Shown one piece after another: positions 42,096 through 51,714 of a stretch of 64,000 nt of DNA (positions are counted from its first letter, which is position 1; each line of letters begins with the position of its first letter). The stretch covers positions 124,001 to 188,000 of the forward strand of contig NZ_ML119084.1 in the NCBI RefSeq assembly GCF_003789055.1, given 5' to 3'. Origin of the DNA: Histidinibacterium lentulum (GTDB taxonomy: Bacteria; Pseudomonadota; Alphaproteobacteria; Rhodobacterales; Rhodobacteraceae). The position numbers were made by a program, and so were the translations under genes. The notes under the pieces are model-generated. The model was not told the DNA's origin, ran no database searches, and saw only the letters and a program-made list of their open reading frames with translations.

Positions 42096-44597
42096 TCAGC
42101 CGTCCGCGCGCAACCGCGCGTTCTCCGGATCGTAGGGGCTGTCCCGCTGCACCTCGGCGGACCACAGCCGGTCCAGCATCTTCACCTCGAGCCGCGTGCC
42201 CGGCGCGGCCAGATCGGGCCGTACATAGCCCATCCCGATGGACGTGCCGAAGGCCACGGAATACCCGCCCGAGGTCAGCCGCCCGACCCGCTCACCGCCC
42301 GCATAGAGCGCCTCCCTTCCCCAGGGATCGGCATCCTCGGGCCCGTCGATCAGCACGGTCACGCAGGTCGACCGGATACCCGTCGCCTCCATCGCCGCCT
42401 TTCCGTGGAACTCCTTCGACAGGTCCACGAACCGCGGCAGATCCGCCTCGAGCGGCGTCGCGTCCCGTCCCAGCTCGCTGCCGAAGGCGCGATAGCTCTT
42501 CTCCTGCCTCAGCCAGTTCTGCGCCCGCGCGCCGACAAGCCTCAGCCCCTCCGCCTCGCCCGCCTCCATCAGCCGGTCCCAGAGGTGGTTCTGCATCTCG
42601 ATCGGATGATGCAGCTCCCAGCCGAGCTCGCCCGTATAGGCCACCCGGATCGCCGTCACCGGCACCATGCCCAGCTCGATGTTGCGCGCCGAAAGCCACG
42701 GGAACCGCTTGTTCGACAGCGCCGTCCCCGGGTCCGCATCGCGGATCAGCCGGCCCAGGACCGCCCGCGACCGCGGCCCGGCGATGGCGAAGACCCCGTA
42801 TTGCGTGGTGACATCGGAGACCATCACCCCCGGGTTGCCCGCGGCGACCCAGTCCTCCGCGGCCCGGATCAGGGCATCGCCGTCATAGGCCGCCCAGGCC
42901 CCGGCGGAGACGAGGTAATAGCTCTGCTCCCCGGTCCGCAGAACCGTGTATTCCGTCCGCACCGTGCCATGGGAGGTCAGCGCGTAGGTCAGGCTGATCC
43001 GTCCCACCTTGGGCAGGCGGTTGCAGGTGAACCGGTCGAGGAAGTCCGTGGCGCCGGGCCCCTTCACCACATGCTTGGCAAAGGCGGTGGCGTCGATCAG
43101 CCCCACCCCCTCGCGGATCGCCCTCGCCTCCTCGACCGCATGGGGCCACCAGCCGCCCCTCCGGAACGAGCGCGCGTCGTGATCGAACCCCTCGGGCGCA
43201 TCCACCGGGCCATAGTAGTTCGGCCGCTCCCATCCGTTCACCTGTCCGAACTGCGCGCCCCGCGCCTTCTGCCGGTCGTAGGCCGGCGAGGTGCGCAGGG
43301 GCCGGCAGGCCGGCCGCTCCTCGTCGGGATGGTGCAGGATGTAGACGTGTTCGTAGGCCTCCTCGTTCTTGCGGGCGGCATACTCGGTCGTCATCCACGG
43401 CCCGTAGCGCCGCGGATCGAGCGAGGCCATGTCGATCTCGGCCTCGCCCTCGACGATGAGATCGGCGAGGTACTTCCCCGCGCCCCCCGCCGCCGTGATC
43501 CCGAAGGAAAACCCCTCGGCGAGCCACATGTTGCGCAGCCCCGGCGCGGGGCCGAGCAGCGGGTTGCCGTCGGGCGTGTAGCAGATCGGCCCGTTGTAAT
43601 CGTCCTTCAGCCCCACCTCCTCCGAGGACGGGATCCGGTGGATCATCGACATGTACTCCGCCTCGATCCGCTCGAGATCGAGCGGAAAGAGATCGGCGCG
43701 GAAACTCTCGGGCACATCGTAGAGGAACCGCGCCGGCGCGCCCCTCTCGTAGGGGCCGAGGATCCAGCCGCCCCGTTCCTCCCGGACATACCACTTGGCG
43801 TCCGCATCCCGCAGCACCGGGTGCTGCTCGTTGGTCTTCCGCCACTCCACCAGCGCCGGGTCCGGCTCGGTGACGATGAACTGGTGCTCCACCGGGATCG
43901 CCGGGATCCTGATCCCCAGAAGCCGCGCCGTGCGCTGGGCATGGTTGCCCGTGGCCGTCACCACATGCTCGGCCTCGATCACCACCCGCTCGTCCGAGGG
44001 CACGAGATTGCCGCCCTTCTCCACCATCTTCGTCGCGGTCACCCGCCAGGCGGCACCCGTCCACTCGTAGCCGTCCACCTGCCACTTGCGCTCGATCGCG
44101 ACACCCCTCTGCCGGGCGCCGCGCGCCATGGCCATGGTGACATCGGCCGGGTTTATGTAGCCGTCCGTCGGATGATGGAGCGCGCCGACGAGATCGTCCG
44201 TGCGCACCAGCGGCCAGCGCGCGCCGATCTCCTTCGGCGTCAGCCACTCGTAGGGCACGCCGCAGGTCTCGGCGGTCGTGGCATAGAGCATGTATTCGTC
44301 CATGCGCTCGCGGGTCTGCGCCATGCGCAGGTTGCCCACGACGAAGAAGCCCGGGTTCAGCCCGGTCTCCTCCTCGAGCCCCTTGTAGAAGCGGATCGAG
44401 TAGTCGTGGATATGGGTCGTCGCATAGGACATGTTGAAATAGGGCAGGAGCCCCGCCGCATGCCAGGTCGAGCCCGAGGTCAGCTCGTCCCGTTCCAGCA
44501 GCATCACGTCGGACCAGCCCGCGCGGGCGAGGTGATAGGCGATCGAGGTGCCGACGGCACCCCCACCGACGACGAGGGCACGGACCTGGGTCTTCAT
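42096..44597 (-). CDS. FAD-dependent dimethylglycine/sarcosine dehydrogenase-like protein with GcvT domain
   Basis: An 833-residue two-part enzyme. Residues 1-390 are a DAO-type flavoprotein with GGGAVG (11-16) and GSTWHAAGLLPYFN (about 42-55); residues 430-830 are aminomethyltransferase (GcvT)-like, with a folate-binding region around NRLPKVGRISLTYAL and GELGWELHHP. This layout is that of dimethylglycine and sarcosine dehydrogenases, which strip methyl groups from betaine breakdown products and pass them to tetrahydrofolate. Start 44597 is taken at the Rossmann strand; ATGs 13 and 38 codons upstream are possible. The exact substrate is not readable. Confidence 0.9.
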   Translation of the reverse strand: MKTQVRALVVGGGAVGTSIAYHLARAGWSDVMLLERDELTSGSTWHAAGLLPYFNMSYATTHIHDYSIRFYKGLEEETGLNPGFFVVGNLRMAQTRERMDEYMLYATTAETCGVPYEWLTPKEIGARWPLVRTDDLVGALHHPTDGYINPADVTMAMARGARQRGVAIERKWQVDGYEWTGAAWRVTATKMVEKGGNLVPSDERVVIEAEHVVTATGNHAQRTARLLGIRIPAIPVEHQFIVTEPDPALVEWRKTNEQHPVLRDADAKWYVREERGGWILGPYERGAPARFLYDVPESFRADLFPLDLERIEAEYMSMIHRIPSSEEVGLKDDYNGPICYTPDGNPLLGPAPGLRNMWLAEGFSFGITAAGGAGKYLADLIVEGEAEIDMASLDPRRYGPWMTTEYAARKNEEAYEHVYILHHPDEERPACRPLRTSPAYDRQKARGAQFGQVNGWERPNYYGPVDAPEGFDHDARSFRRGGWWPHAVEEARAIREGVGLIDATAFAKHVVKGPGATDFLDRFTCNRLPKVGRISLTYALTSHGTVRTEYTVLRTGEQSYYLVSAGAWAAYDGDALIRAAEDWVAAGNPGVMVSDVTTQYGVFAIAGPRSRAVLGRLIRDADPGTALSNKRFPWLSARNIELGMVPVTAIRVAYTGELGWELHHPIEMQNHLWDRLMEAGEAEGLRLVGARAQNWLRQEKSYRAFGSELGRDATPLEADLPRFVDLSKEFHGKAAMEATGIRSTCVTVLIDGPEDADPWGREALYAGGERVGRLTSGGYSVAFGTSIGMGYVRPDLAAPGTRLEVKMLDRLWSAEVQRDSPYDPENARLRADG

Positions 44598-44730
44598 CTC
44601 GCGGGCAGCTCCCAAAGCGGACAGTTGCCCCTCCATCGCAGGGATCGCTCCGCCCCCCTCCGGTGCATTCGACCGAACGCCGCCCGAAAGCGACACGCCT
44701 CCGCCCCGCACCAGCGCCCCGCCCCCCGCA

Positions 44731-44830
44731 TTTTCTGGCCGGAAGTATCCTGGGGGGGACCGGCGAAAGCCCCCGGCTTTCGCCGGTGGGGGGCAAGGCC
44801 CCCCTCCTGCCCTGCGCCGCCAAAGGCGGC
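44731..44830. repeat. GC-rich palindromic intergenic repeat, copy C, in the 336-base gap 44598-44933
   Basis: TTTTCTGGCCGGAAGTATCC at 44731-44750 opens the element. It is followed by a perfect 13-base stem (ACCGGCGAAAGCC at 44759-44771 with GGCTTTCGCCGGT at 44775-44787) and a GGGGGG/CCCCCC pair. It shares its opening with the repeats at 18794 and inside xdhB. The rest of the gap contains only the rpsI terminator and more GC-rich palindromes (GGCGGCCGCAGGCCGC type), and no gene. Confidence 0.78.
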
Positions 44831-44884
44831 GGAGGGCGCAACCGGCGCGGCCGCAGGCCGCACCGCAAACCGGTCCCTGCCACG

Positions 44885-44910
44885 AAAAAGGGCGGCCCGA
44901 AGACCGCCCC
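44885..44910 (-). terminator. Intrinsic terminator of rplM-rpsI
   Basis: Read on the minus strand, GGGCGG-tcttcggg-CCGCCC is followed at once by TTTTTCG, 24 bases past the rpsI stop. The stem plus T-run is the standard intrinsic terminator form. Confidence 0.85.
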
Positions 44911-44933
44911 CTCCCATGATCCGATGACAGACC

Positions 44934-45419
44934 TCAGCGCTTCGAGAACTGGAAGCTCTTCCGGGCCTTCGCGCGGCCGTACTTCTTGCGCTCCACCACG
45001 CGGCTGTCGCGGGTCAGGAAGCCCGCGGCCTTCAGCGGCGCGCGCAGGGACGGATCGTAGAGCTGCAGCGCCTTCGAGATGCCGTGCTTCACGGCGCCCG
45101 CCTGGCCCGACAGACCGCCGCCCTTGACCGTGGCCATGACGTCGAACTGCCCGTCGACACCGGCGACGGTGAAGGGCTGGCGCAGGATCATCTGAAGCAC
45201 CGGCCGGGCGAAATAGGCATTGAGCTCGCGGCCGTTGACGGTGACCTTGCCCGATCCCGGCTTGATCCAGACGCGGGCGACCGCGTCCTTGCGCTTGCCG
45301 GTGGCATAGGAGCGGCCCAGCGCGTCGCGCACGGGCTCGCGGGGGGCGTCGGGCTGGGGCGCGAGATCGCCGGAAACGGCGCGGTCCAGCTCGCCCAGGG
45401 AAGTGACTTGCTCGGCCAT
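44934..45419 (-). CDS. rpsI: 30S ribosomal protein S9
   Basis: A 161-residue S9 protein with a longer, acidic, non-conserved amino end (about 35 residues) before [18 protein letters not shown]. The tail ends [17 protein letters not shown], whose final SKR reaches the ribosomal P site. [10 protein letters not shown] and [19 protein letters not shown] are also typical. The ATG lies on the last base of the rplM stop (one-base overlap), the usual rplM-rpsI operon. A clear intrinsic terminator follows. Confidence 0.97.
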   Translation of the reverse strand: MAEQVTSLGELDRAVSGDLAPQPDAPREPVRDALGRSYATGKRKDAVARVWIKPGSGKVTVNGRELNAYFARPVLQMILRQPFTVAGVDGQFDVMATVKGGGLSGQAGAVKHGISKALQLYDPSLRAPLKAAGFLTRDSRVVERKKYGRAKARKSFQFSKR

Positions 45420-45883
45420 TATTTCGCGGTCCTCGTGTTCTTGGAATTCATGGACTTCACGTCCAGAACCTCGGGCTTCTGGGCGTCCATGCCATGCTCG
45501 GCGCCGGCGAAGACGCGCAGGTGGGTCATCTGCTTGCGCGACAGGCGGTTGGACGGCAGCATCCGCTTCACGGCCTGCATCACGACCCGCTCGGGATAGG
45601 CGCCCTCGAGGATCTGGCCCGTGGTGCGCGACTTGATGCCGCCCGGGTAGCCCGTGTGCCAGTAGTTGGGCTTGTCGCGCTTGTTGCCCGTCAGCTGCAC
45701 CTTGTCGGCGTTGATGACGATCACGTTGTCGCCCATGTCCATGTGCGGCGTGAAGGTGGGCTTGTGCTTGCCCCGAAGGCGCATGGCGATGATCGAGGCA
45801 AGACGGCCGAGAACGACGCCCTCGGCGTCGATCACGATCCATTTCTTGTCGATATCCGCCGGTGTCGCGGAGAAGGTTTTCAT
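45419..45883 (-). CDS. rplM: 50S ribosomal protein L13
   Basis: A 154-residue L13: [50 protein letters not shown] and [10 protein letters not shown] are standard. A second ATG sits immediately upstream (45886), but family members begin MKTF, so 45883 is chosen. It heads the rplM-rpsI operon and has a strong promoter (45950-45977) and a leader hairpin between promoter and start codon. Confidence 0.97.
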   Translation of the reverse strand: MKTFSATPADIDKKWIVIDAEGVVLGRLASIIAMRLRGKHKPTFTPHMDMGDNVIVINADKVQLTGNKRDKPNYWHTGYPGGIKSRTTGQILEGAYPERVVMQAVKRMLPSNRLSRKQMTHLRVFAGAEHGMDAQKPEVLDVKSMNSKNTRTAK

Positions 45884-45905
45884 CATTCGGTTCCTGATAC
45901 GGCGA

Positions 45906-45931
45906 CCGCGCGCCCCTCAGGGGACGCGCGG
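45906..45931 (-). promoter_or_regulatory. Hairpin in the rplM leader
   Basis: CCGCGCG-CCCC pairs with GGGG-a-CGCGCGG around a TCA loop, an 11-base-pair stem with one bulged base. It lies between the rplM promoter and its start codon, so the transcript carries it. It could take part in autoregulation by L13 or merely stabilise the RNA; the sequence does not decide. Confidence 0.55.
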
Positions 45932-45949
45932 CATGGAGACGATGGCGGG

Positions 45950-45977
45950 GTTATAGCGATGCGTCCGTCCGCGTCAA
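45950..45977 (-). promoter_or_regulatory. Sigma-70 type promoter for rplM-rpsI
   Basis: On the minus strand, TTGACG (45977-45972) and TATAAC (45955-45950) are separated by 16 bases. The -10 end is 66 bases ahead of the rplM ATG. This is the best housekeeping-type promoter match I noticed in the window. Confidence 0.75.
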
Positions 45978-46053
45978 GCGCACATGCGCCGAGTTTCAAC
46001 AGCCTTTTCAGCGACTTGCAATAACGGTATCAATTTACCCCATCCGCCCGCCG

Positions 46054-46419
46054 TCACCGCAGCGCCTGGTCCTCCTCCGGCCGCCAGATCAGCGACTGCA
46101 CCGTGTAGACGAGAATCGCCGCGCCCACGGCACCCATCGCCGCCACGCCGAGCAGCACCAGAAGGTCCACCGGCCCGCCAAGGTCGCGGAAGCCCGAATT
46201 CGTCACCTGCTGCACGAAGAGAACCGCCGCGATGGCGCCCGGGATCATGGCGATCTGCGCCACGAGGTACTTGCGCCAGCTCACCCTCCGGTCCCGGATC
46301 AGGACGTAGAGATAGCCCGCCGTGATCGCGACCGCCGCCGCGACCATCACCCAGAACAGCGCGCGCCCGAAGATCTCCTCGAAGACCGCGATCATCGTGC
46401 CCAGTGTCAGTTCTTCCAT
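46054..46419 (-). CDS. Small membrane protein (DUF5368-like) paired with the SQR-like flavoprotein
   Basis: A 121-residue inner-membrane protein with three hydrophobic helices (residues about 18-40, 52-72 and 82-108) separated by short loops, including VLIRDRRVSWRKYLVAQ. From memory it fits DUF5368. It starts 15 bases after the end of the flavoprotein gene and has GGAGG ahead of its ATG (AGGATCTGACC spacing is slightly long), so both are likely on one transcript. It may anchor or accept electrons from the flavoprotein; this is inferred from position only. Confidence 0.7.
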   Translation of the reverse strand: MEELTLGTMIAVFEEIFGRALFWVMVAAAVAITAGYLYVLIRDRRVSWRKYLVAQIAMIPGAIAAVLFVQQVTNSGFRDLGGPVDLLVLLGVAAMGAVGAAILVYTVQSLIWRPEEDQALR

Positions 46420-46434
46420 GGTCAGATCCTCCTC

Positions 46435-47745
46435 TCAGGCCCGGCCGCGCAGCATGGCGTTGTAGGTGGCCTTCAGCGCCACCTCCTTCATCAGCCAGCT
46501 GATCCACAGCTCCTCCAGCGGCGCGATCACGCCCGGGAAGCTCGGCACGAGGTTGTTGTGATAGTCGAACTCGATCAGCATCGCCCGGCCCACCCGCGTG
46601 ATCAGCGGGCAGGAGGTGTAGCCGTCGTAGGTCTCCGTCGCCTCGGTCCCCGCGATGGCCGAGACGATGCCGTCTTCCACCACCGGCACCTGCCATTTCG
46701 CGCTCGCCGCGGTCTTGCCCTTCGGCACGCCCGCGATGTCGCCCGCGGCCCAGACCTCGGGATAGCGCACATGCCGCAGCGTGGCGCGGTCGACCTCGAG
46801 CCAGCCGTCGGCCGACCAGGGCCCCTCCTGCCAGCCGAGCGGCGAGTTGTTCCGAACCGCCTCCGGCGCCCGCATCGGCGGGATGACGTTGGTGAAATCG
46901 AACTCCAGTGTCTCCTCGCCGCCCGGCGTGTCGAAGGTCAGCGTCTTCGCGCCCGGGTCGATGGCCTTCAGCACATGGTCGTGCACCACGCCGATCTCCT
47001 GCCGCTCGAACAGCATCCGCAGCTTCTCGTTCACGATGGGCACGCCGAAGAGGCTCTGGTTGTTCGCCGCATAGATGAACTCGCTGCGCCCCCGCGTGCC
47101 CTTCCGGCGGGCATAATCGTCGGTCAGGAAGGCGTATTTCAGCGGCGCCCCCGCGCATTTCATCTCCGTCGCAGGGCGCAGGAACACGGCCCGCCCGCCG
47201 GTCTCGGTGAAGCGGTCCATCTCGGCCCAGGTCTTCGCGGCATGTTCGGGGCTCGCATAGACCGCGCCGATGCCGTTGCCCTGCCCCACGAGGTCGAGCG
47301 AAAATCCCTCGATCGCGCCCCAGTCGAGCACCAGCCCCGTCGCCACGACGAGATAGTCGTAGCCCACGGAGACCCCGCTCTCGGTGGTGACGGTCTTCGC
47401 CTCCGGATCGATCTCCGCCACCGCCTCGGCCAGCAGGGTCGCGCCCCGCGGCAGCCAGTCCGTCGTGCGGCTCACGGAATAGGAGGCGGGCTTGAGCCCG
47501 GCCGCGATCAGCGTGAAGCCGGGCTGGTACCAGTGCTCCACCCGCGGGTCGATCACCGTGATCACCGCCCCGTCCAGCCTTTCGGACAGCCGGTTCGCCA
47601 AGGCGGCCCCCGCGGCCCCCGCACCGAGAATCACGATCCTCGCGCTCGTCTCAATCCTCTGCGCACGCGCCTCCCCCCCTGCGGCCCCCGCCAGAGCGGC
47701 GCCGGCCATCAGCGTGGCAAGCGCCTGTCGTCTGTTCAGGCTCAT
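46435..47745 (-). CDS. Flavocytochrome c sulfide dehydrogenase / sulfide:quinone reductase-like flavoprotein
   Basis: A 436-residue flavoprotein with a twin-arginine signal (NRRQALATLMAGAAL, cleavage near ARAQ), so the mature enzyme should be periplasmic. GAGAAG (41-46) binds FAD. Cys197 (EMKCAGAP) and Cys379 (YTSCPL) match the redox cysteine pair of sulfide-oxidising SQR/FCSD enzymes, and AAGDIAGVPKGKTAASA binds the flavin tail. GGGAGG precedes the ATG. An FNR-type box is centred 63 bases upstream, suggesting oxygen control. Sulfide oxidation is the likeliest role. Confidence 0.88.
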   Translation of the reverse strand: MSLNRRQALATLMAGAALAGAAGGEARAQRIETSARIVILGAGAAGAALANRLSERLDGAVITVIDPRVEHWYQPGFTLIAAGLKPASYSVSRTTDWLPRGATLLAEAVAEIDPEAKTVTTESGVSVGYDYLVVATGLVLDWGAIEGFSLDLVGQGNGIGAVYASPEHAAKTWAEMDRFTETGGRAVFLRPATEMKCAGAPLKYAFLTDDYARRKGTRGRSEFIYAANNQSLFGVPIVNEKLRMLFERQEIGVVHDHVLKAIDPGAKTLTFDTPGGEETLEFDFTNVIPPMRAPEAVRNNSPLGWQEGPWSADGWLEVDRATLRHVRYPEVWAAGDIAGVPKGKTAASAKWQVPVVEDGIVSAIAGTEATETYDGYTSCPLITRVGRAMLIEFDYHNNLVPSFPGVIAPLEELWISWLMKEVALKATYNAMLRGRA

Positions 47746-47801
47746 CTCGTCCTCCCGATCCAATGTATGCCATTGTCTACATATTTTCGGAAGGTCAGGA
47801 C

Positions 47802-47815
47802 TTGATCCAGATCAA
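47802..47815. promoter_or_regulatory. FNR-type box (TTGAT-N4-ATCAA), exact consensus
   Basis: TTGATCCAGATCAA fits the FNR/FnrL/FixK consensus at all ten fixed positions. It overlaps the last codons of the upstream thioesterase gene and is centred 63 bases before the start of the SQR-like gene, a distance suited to activation with a transcript start about 20 bases before the ATG. Confidence 0.75.
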
Positions 47816-48246
47816 GTTGCCCCGGCGCGCCGGGGCGGAATCGCATAGGTCATCGAGGCCCGCGCCACGGGTGCCGGCTCGTCCCCCGACATCAGGAACA
47901 CATCCCCCACGGCAAGGCTCCGGCCCAGCTTCAAGAGCCGCGCCTCGGCCCGCAACGCCATGCCCGCGGGGGGTTTTCTCATGAAATCAATGCTGCAGCC
48001 GGTGGTCACCGCCAGCGCCTCGGGTCCCAGGGCCGACAGGACCGCGGCGTAAAAGGCCACATCCGCCAGCGCGAACATCGCCGGACCAGACACCGTGCCC
48101 CCGGGCCGCAGGTGCTCCTCGGCGACATCGAGCCGCAGCACCGCCGTTCCCGGCCCGGCTTCGAGCACGGTGAACTGCCTGGCGGCCTGCGGAAACTCCG
48201 CCGCCAGAAAGGCCGTCAGCGCCTCGCGGTCCATCCGGCACTCCAT
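47812..48246 (-). CDS. PaaI/hotdog-fold thioesterase
   Basis: A 144-residue hotdog-fold protein of the PaaI/DUF4442 group: [26 protein letters not shown] holds the active-site helix, with Asp in ALADVAFYA, and [15 protein letters not shown] forms the neighbouring strand. Such enzymes hydrolyse acyl-CoA thioesters. Its ATG shares one base with the stop of the upstream TPP-enzyme gene (TGATG), so they are coupled. The alternative start four codons on (MDREAL) is possible. Substrate unknown. Confidence 0.85.
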   Translation of the reverse strand: MECRMDREALTAFLAAEFPQAARQFTVLEAGPGTAVLRLDVAEEHLRPGGTVSGPAMFALADVAFYAAVLSALGPEALAVTTGCSIDFMRKPPAGMALRAEARLLKLGRSLAVGDVFLMSGDEPAPVARASMTYAIPPRRAGAT

Positions 48247-49781
48247 CAGAGCACCGCCTCGATCAGCCGCGGCCCCTGAACGGCCAGCGCCCCCGCCAGC
48301 GCCGCCTCCAGCGCCTCGCCCGTCTCCACGCGCAGGGCCTCCACGCCGTGACCCCGGGCAAGCGCCACGAAATCGAGCTCCGGGTCCGCGACGTCCATCA
48401 TCGCCCGCGCGTTGCGCCCGATCCCGGTCTTGCCCATGGCCTCCATCTCCAGTTGCAGGATGCGGTAGCCGCGATTGGCGAGGATCACGACCGTCACGTC
48501 CAGACGCTCCCGCGCCATGGTCCAGAGACACTGGATCGTGTACATGGCCGATCCGTCGCCCACGACCGCCACCACCCGCCGCCCGGGGCAGGCCACCGCC
48601 GCCCCCACCGCCACGGGCAGGCCGTCTCCGATGGCGCCTCCCGTGAGGTCGAGCCGGTCATGTGGCGCGGCGCCCTCCACGGCGGCCAGGATCGGCGCCG
48701 AGAGCGAGATCGCCTCGTTCACGAAGATCGCCTCCTCCGGCAAGGCGCGCGCGACCGCCGCGCCGACCGCCTCCGCCGTCAGCGCGCCCCTCGGCGCCTC
48801 GGGCCTGCGCGCAAGCACCCGCGGCGGCTCCTCCTGCCCGGTCACGCCCACGGCCTCGGCCAGCGCGGCCAGCCAGACTTCCGCCGCGCCGCCCCAGGGG
48901 CAAAGCTCCGTCACCCGCGTGGCGGCCGGCAGCGGGGTCGAGGGCAGATCCGGATAGGCGAAGAAGTTCACCGGATGCCGCGCCCCCAGAAGCACCAGCT
49001 CCGCCACGTCCTCGAGCGCCTCCCGCGCGCCCGCATGACGGTAGGCCAGCGTCTCGATCGCCACCGCCCCCGCCCCGCGCCGGATGCGCGCGCAGAAATG
49101 CGGCGCCATCAGACGGCAGCCCGTCCGCGCCGCGATCCGCCCCGCCGTCTCTGCGGCCTCCCCCCAGAGCATCCGCCCGTCGAGCATCAGCGCCGCCCCC
49201 GGCCGCGCCAGAAGCTCCGCCGCCGCCGCCGCCCGCGCGCGATCCGCGGGCTCCTCCTCCGGGGGCGCCAGGCCCTCCGCGGGCGCATCCCCCTCCGACC
49301 AGGCCGCATCCGCCGGCAGCACCAGCGTCGCGATCCGCCCCGGCGCAGCGGCCCTCACGGCCGCCGCCCCGTCCGTGCCCACGGTACCCCGCGCCGCGAC
49401 CCGCACCCAGTGCGACACCGACCGCGCGACACCTTCCAGATCCGCCTTCAGCGGCGCGTCATACGCCAGATGCCGCCGCGCATGATCCCCCACCACGGCC
49501 ACCAGCCCCACCCCGGCCTTTCTCGCATTGTGCAGGTTCGCCCAGCCGTTCCCGAAGCCCGGCCCCAGATGCAGGAGCACCGCCCCCACGCCCCCCGTCA
49601 TCCGCGCGTGGCCGTCCGCCGCGCCCGTCGCGCCCCCCTCGAACAGCGCGAGAACACAGCGCATGTCCGGATGATCGTCGAGCGCCGCCACGAGGTGCAT
49701 CTCCGACGTCCCGGGGTTGGCAAAGACCGTGTCCACCCCCGCCCCGAGAAAGGTCCTCACCAGCGCCGTCGCTCCGTCCAT
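48246..49781 (-). CDS. Thiamine-pyrophosphate enzyme, acetolactate synthase/benzoylformate decarboxylase-like
   Basis: A 511-residue TPP enzyme. Glu48 ([17 protein letters not shown]) is the cofactor-activating glutamate, and [16 protein letters not shown] followed by N (about 405-432) is the TPP-magnesium motif. From memory the [14 protein letters not shown] opening matches proteins annotated as acetolactate synthase large subunit that lack a small subunit. GAGGGAGAG precedes the ATG at 49781. No ilvN is present, and it is coupled to a thioesterase gene, so decarboxylation of a 2-oxo acid followed by thioester chemistry is a guess. Confidence 0.85.
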   Translation of the reverse strand: MDGATALVRTFLGAGVDTVFANPGTSEMHLVAALDDHPDMRCVLALFEGGATGAADGHARMTGGVGAVLLHLGPGFGNGWANLHNARKAGVGLVAVVGDHARRHLAYDAPLKADLEGVARSVSHWVRVAARGTVGTDGAAAVRAAAPGRIATLVLPADAAWSEGDAPAEGLAPPEEEPADRARAAAAAELLARPGAALMLDGRMLWGEAAETAGRIAARTGCRLMAPHFCARIRRGAGAVAIETLAYRHAGAREALEDVAELVLLGARHPVNFFAYPDLPSTPLPAATRVTELCPWGGAAEVWLAALAEAVGVTGQEEPPRVLARRPEAPRGALTAEAVGAAVARALPEEAIFVNEAISLSAPILAAVEGAAPHDRLDLTGGAIGDGLPVAVGAAVACPGRRVVAVVGDGSAMYTIQCLWTMARERLDVTVVILANRGYRILQLEMEAMGKTGIGRNARAMMDVADPELDFVALARGHGVEALRVETGEALEAALAGALAVQGPRLIEAVL

Positions 49782-49920
49782 CCCGTCTCTCCCTCGTTGC
49801 GCGCCCGGACAATGGTCCGAACCGCGCAGCATGGCCAGCCTGCCCTCGCAGTCCCGGCGATTGCTCCCCTGCCCCCCGCACGCTATCCCCGCGCACAGAC
49901 CGCAAGACCCGAGGCCCTCC

Positions 49921-50778
49921 GTGCAGATCTGCCGCGACCTCCCCGACCTTCGCGCCGCCCACGCCCGCTTCCGCGCGGCGGACGAACGGGTCGGCCTCGT
50001 GCCCACCATGGGCGCGCTGCACGAGGGGCACATGGCCCTCGTCCGCGCCGCCCGGGCAGGCTCGGACCGCGTGATCGCCACGATCTTCGTCAACCCCTCG
50101 CAATTCGGCGAGGCGTCGGACCTTGCCGCCTACCCCCGCACCGAAAGCGCCGACATCGCGATGCTCGAGGCCGCCGGCGTCGATGCCGTCCTGATCCCCG
50201 ACGCCTCCGACATCTACCCCCCCGGCGACGAGACCATAGTCGAGACCACGCGCCTTGCGGGCATGCTCCACGGCGCCGTCCGTCCCGGCCATTTCCGCGG
50301 CGTGACCACCGTCGTGGCCCGGCTCTTCAACATCTGCCAGCCCGACGCGGCCTGGTTCGGCGAGAAGGACTACCAGCAGCTCGCCGTGATCCGCCGCATG
50401 ACCCGCGACCTGCACTTTCCCGTGGCAATCCACGGCGTGCCCACCGTCCGCGCGCCCGACGGCCTCGCCCTCTCCTCCCGCAACGCCCGGCTCACGCCCG
50501 AGGACCGGGCCGCCGCGCCCGTCCTGAAACGCGCGCTCGACGCAGGGGCCGCCATCGCCCTTCCCGGCGTGGCCATCGCCGACATCGCGCAGACGATCCG
50601 CGAGACCGTGGCGGCCGAACCCCGCGCCCGCCTCGAGGGCCTCGACATCGTGAACCCGGGCAGCTTCCTTCCGGCCACAGGCCCCCTGACACAGCCCATC
50701 GGCATCATGCTCTCCGCCCGCTTCGGGCAGGGGGACAGCGCCGTCCTTCTCATCGACCAGACGGAGATCACGCCTTGA
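49921..50778 (+). CDS. panC: Pantothenate synthetase (PanC)
   Basis: A 285-residue enzyme that condenses pantoate and beta-alanine with [18 protein letters not shown] (about 27-41) holds the HxGH-type nucleotide site; [20 protein letters not shown] (about 119-130) and GEKDYQQL are standard, and LSSRNARL is the late loop. The start is GTG at 49921, chosen because the conserved opening follows at once. It lies divergent from the TPP-enzyme gene. The stop overlaps the TTG start of panB. Confidence 0.94.
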   Translation: MQICRDLPDLRAAHARFRAADERVGLVPTMGALHEGHMALVRAARAGSDRVIATIFVNPSQFGEASDLAAYPRTESADIAMLEAAGVDAVLIPDASDIYPPGDETIVETTRLAGMLHGAVRPGHFRGVTTVVARLFNICQPDAAWFGEKDYQQLAVIRRMTRDLHFPVAIHGVPTVRAPDGLALSSRNARLTPEDRAAAPVLKRALDAGAAIALPGVAIADIAQTIRETVAAEPRARLEGLDIVNPGSFLPATGPLTQPIGIMLSARFGQGDSAVLLIDQTEITP

Positions 50779-51584
50779 GCCAGGAAACCCGCATCCGCCG
50801 CACCACCGTCCCCCAGATCGCGGCCCGCAAGGGCGGCGAGCCCATCGTCTCGCTCACCTCCTACCACGCCCATACCGCCGCCATCGTGGACCGCCACGCG
50901 GATTTCATCCTCGTGGGCGACAGCCTCGGCATGGTGATGCACGGGATGGAAACCACCGTGGGCGTGCCGCTCGAGCTGATGATCATGCATGGCCGCGCCG
51001 TCGTGCGCGGCACGAAGAAGGCGCTGATCGTCGTGGACATGCCCTTCGGCACCTACGAGGAAAGCCCCAACATGGCCTTCCGCAACGCCGCGAAGGTCAT
51101 GAAGGAGACCGGCTGCGGCGCGGTGAAGCTCGAGGGCGGGGCGCGCATGGCCGAGACGATCCGCTTCCTCACCGAACGCGGCATCCCGGTGATGGCCCAT
51201 ACCGGCCTCACCCCGCAAAGCTCCCACGTCATGGGCGGCTTCAAGACCCAGGGCCGCAACGAGGAAACATGGGCCAGCCACATCGACGACGCCCGCGCCG
51301 TGGCCGAGGCCGGCGCCTTCGCCGTGGTGCTCGAAGGCATGGTGGAGCCGCTCGCCGCGAAGATCACGAAGGACATCGCGATCCCCACCATCGGCATCGG
51401 CGCGAGCGTGGAGTGCGACGGGCAGATCCTCGTGCTCGAGGACATGCTGGGCCTCAACCCCTGGACGCCGAAGTTCGTGAAGGTCTACGGCCAGCTCGGC
51501 CCGATGATCGAACAGGCGGTCGAGGCCTACGCGGCGGATGTCCGCACCCGCGCCTTCCCCACCGAGGACGAGGTCTACCGCTGA
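50775..51584 (+). CDS. panB: Ketopantoate hydroxymethyltransferase (PanB)
   Basis: A 269-residue enzyme that makes ketopantoate from 2-oxoisovalerate and methylene-tetrahydrofolate. [30 protein letters not shown] with the metal aspartate, [10 protein letters not shown] and VKLEGG are all present. The start is an unusual TTG at 50775, overlapping the panC stop (TTGA); the conserved [15 protein letters not shown] follows within 15 residues. With panC it gives two of the three pantothenate steps; panD and panE are not here. Confidence 0.95.
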   Translation: MSQETRIRRTTVPQIAARKGGEPIVSLTSYHAHTAAIVDRHADFILVGDSLGMVMHGMETTVGVPLELMIMHGRAVVRGTKKALIVVDMPFGTYEESPNMAFRNAAKVMKETGCGAVKLEGGARMAETIRFLTERGIPVMAHTGLTPQSSHVMGGFKTQGRNEETWASHIDDARAVAEAGAFAVVLEGMVEPLAAKITKDIAIPTIGIGASVECDGQILVLEDMLGLNPWTPKFVKVYGQLGPMIEQAVEAYAADVRTRAFPTEDEVYR

Positions 51585-51611
51585 CGGCTGCCCCTGAGGC
51601 AACCTTGCACC

Positions 51612-51630
51612 AGTCCCGCCGCGCGGGACT
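51612..51630 (+). terminator. Hairpin after panB
   Basis: AGTCCCG pairs with CGGGACT around CCGCG, 28 bases after the panB stop; TCAACCCTTT follows, so the T-run is poor. It may end the panCB transcript. Confidence 0.45.
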
Positions 51631-51714
51631 TCAACCCTTTGCGGCACAGTCCTTTTTCTGCTAGCCTTCCTTCATCGACCCCGGCCAACCGGGGCACATA
51701 CGAGGATGAGCAGC

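Noticed and set aside
41860-42165. A 101-codon minus-strand frame after the GH25 gene
   Set aside because: It runs into the dimethylglycine-dehydrogenase-like gene in another frame and has shadow-type composition.
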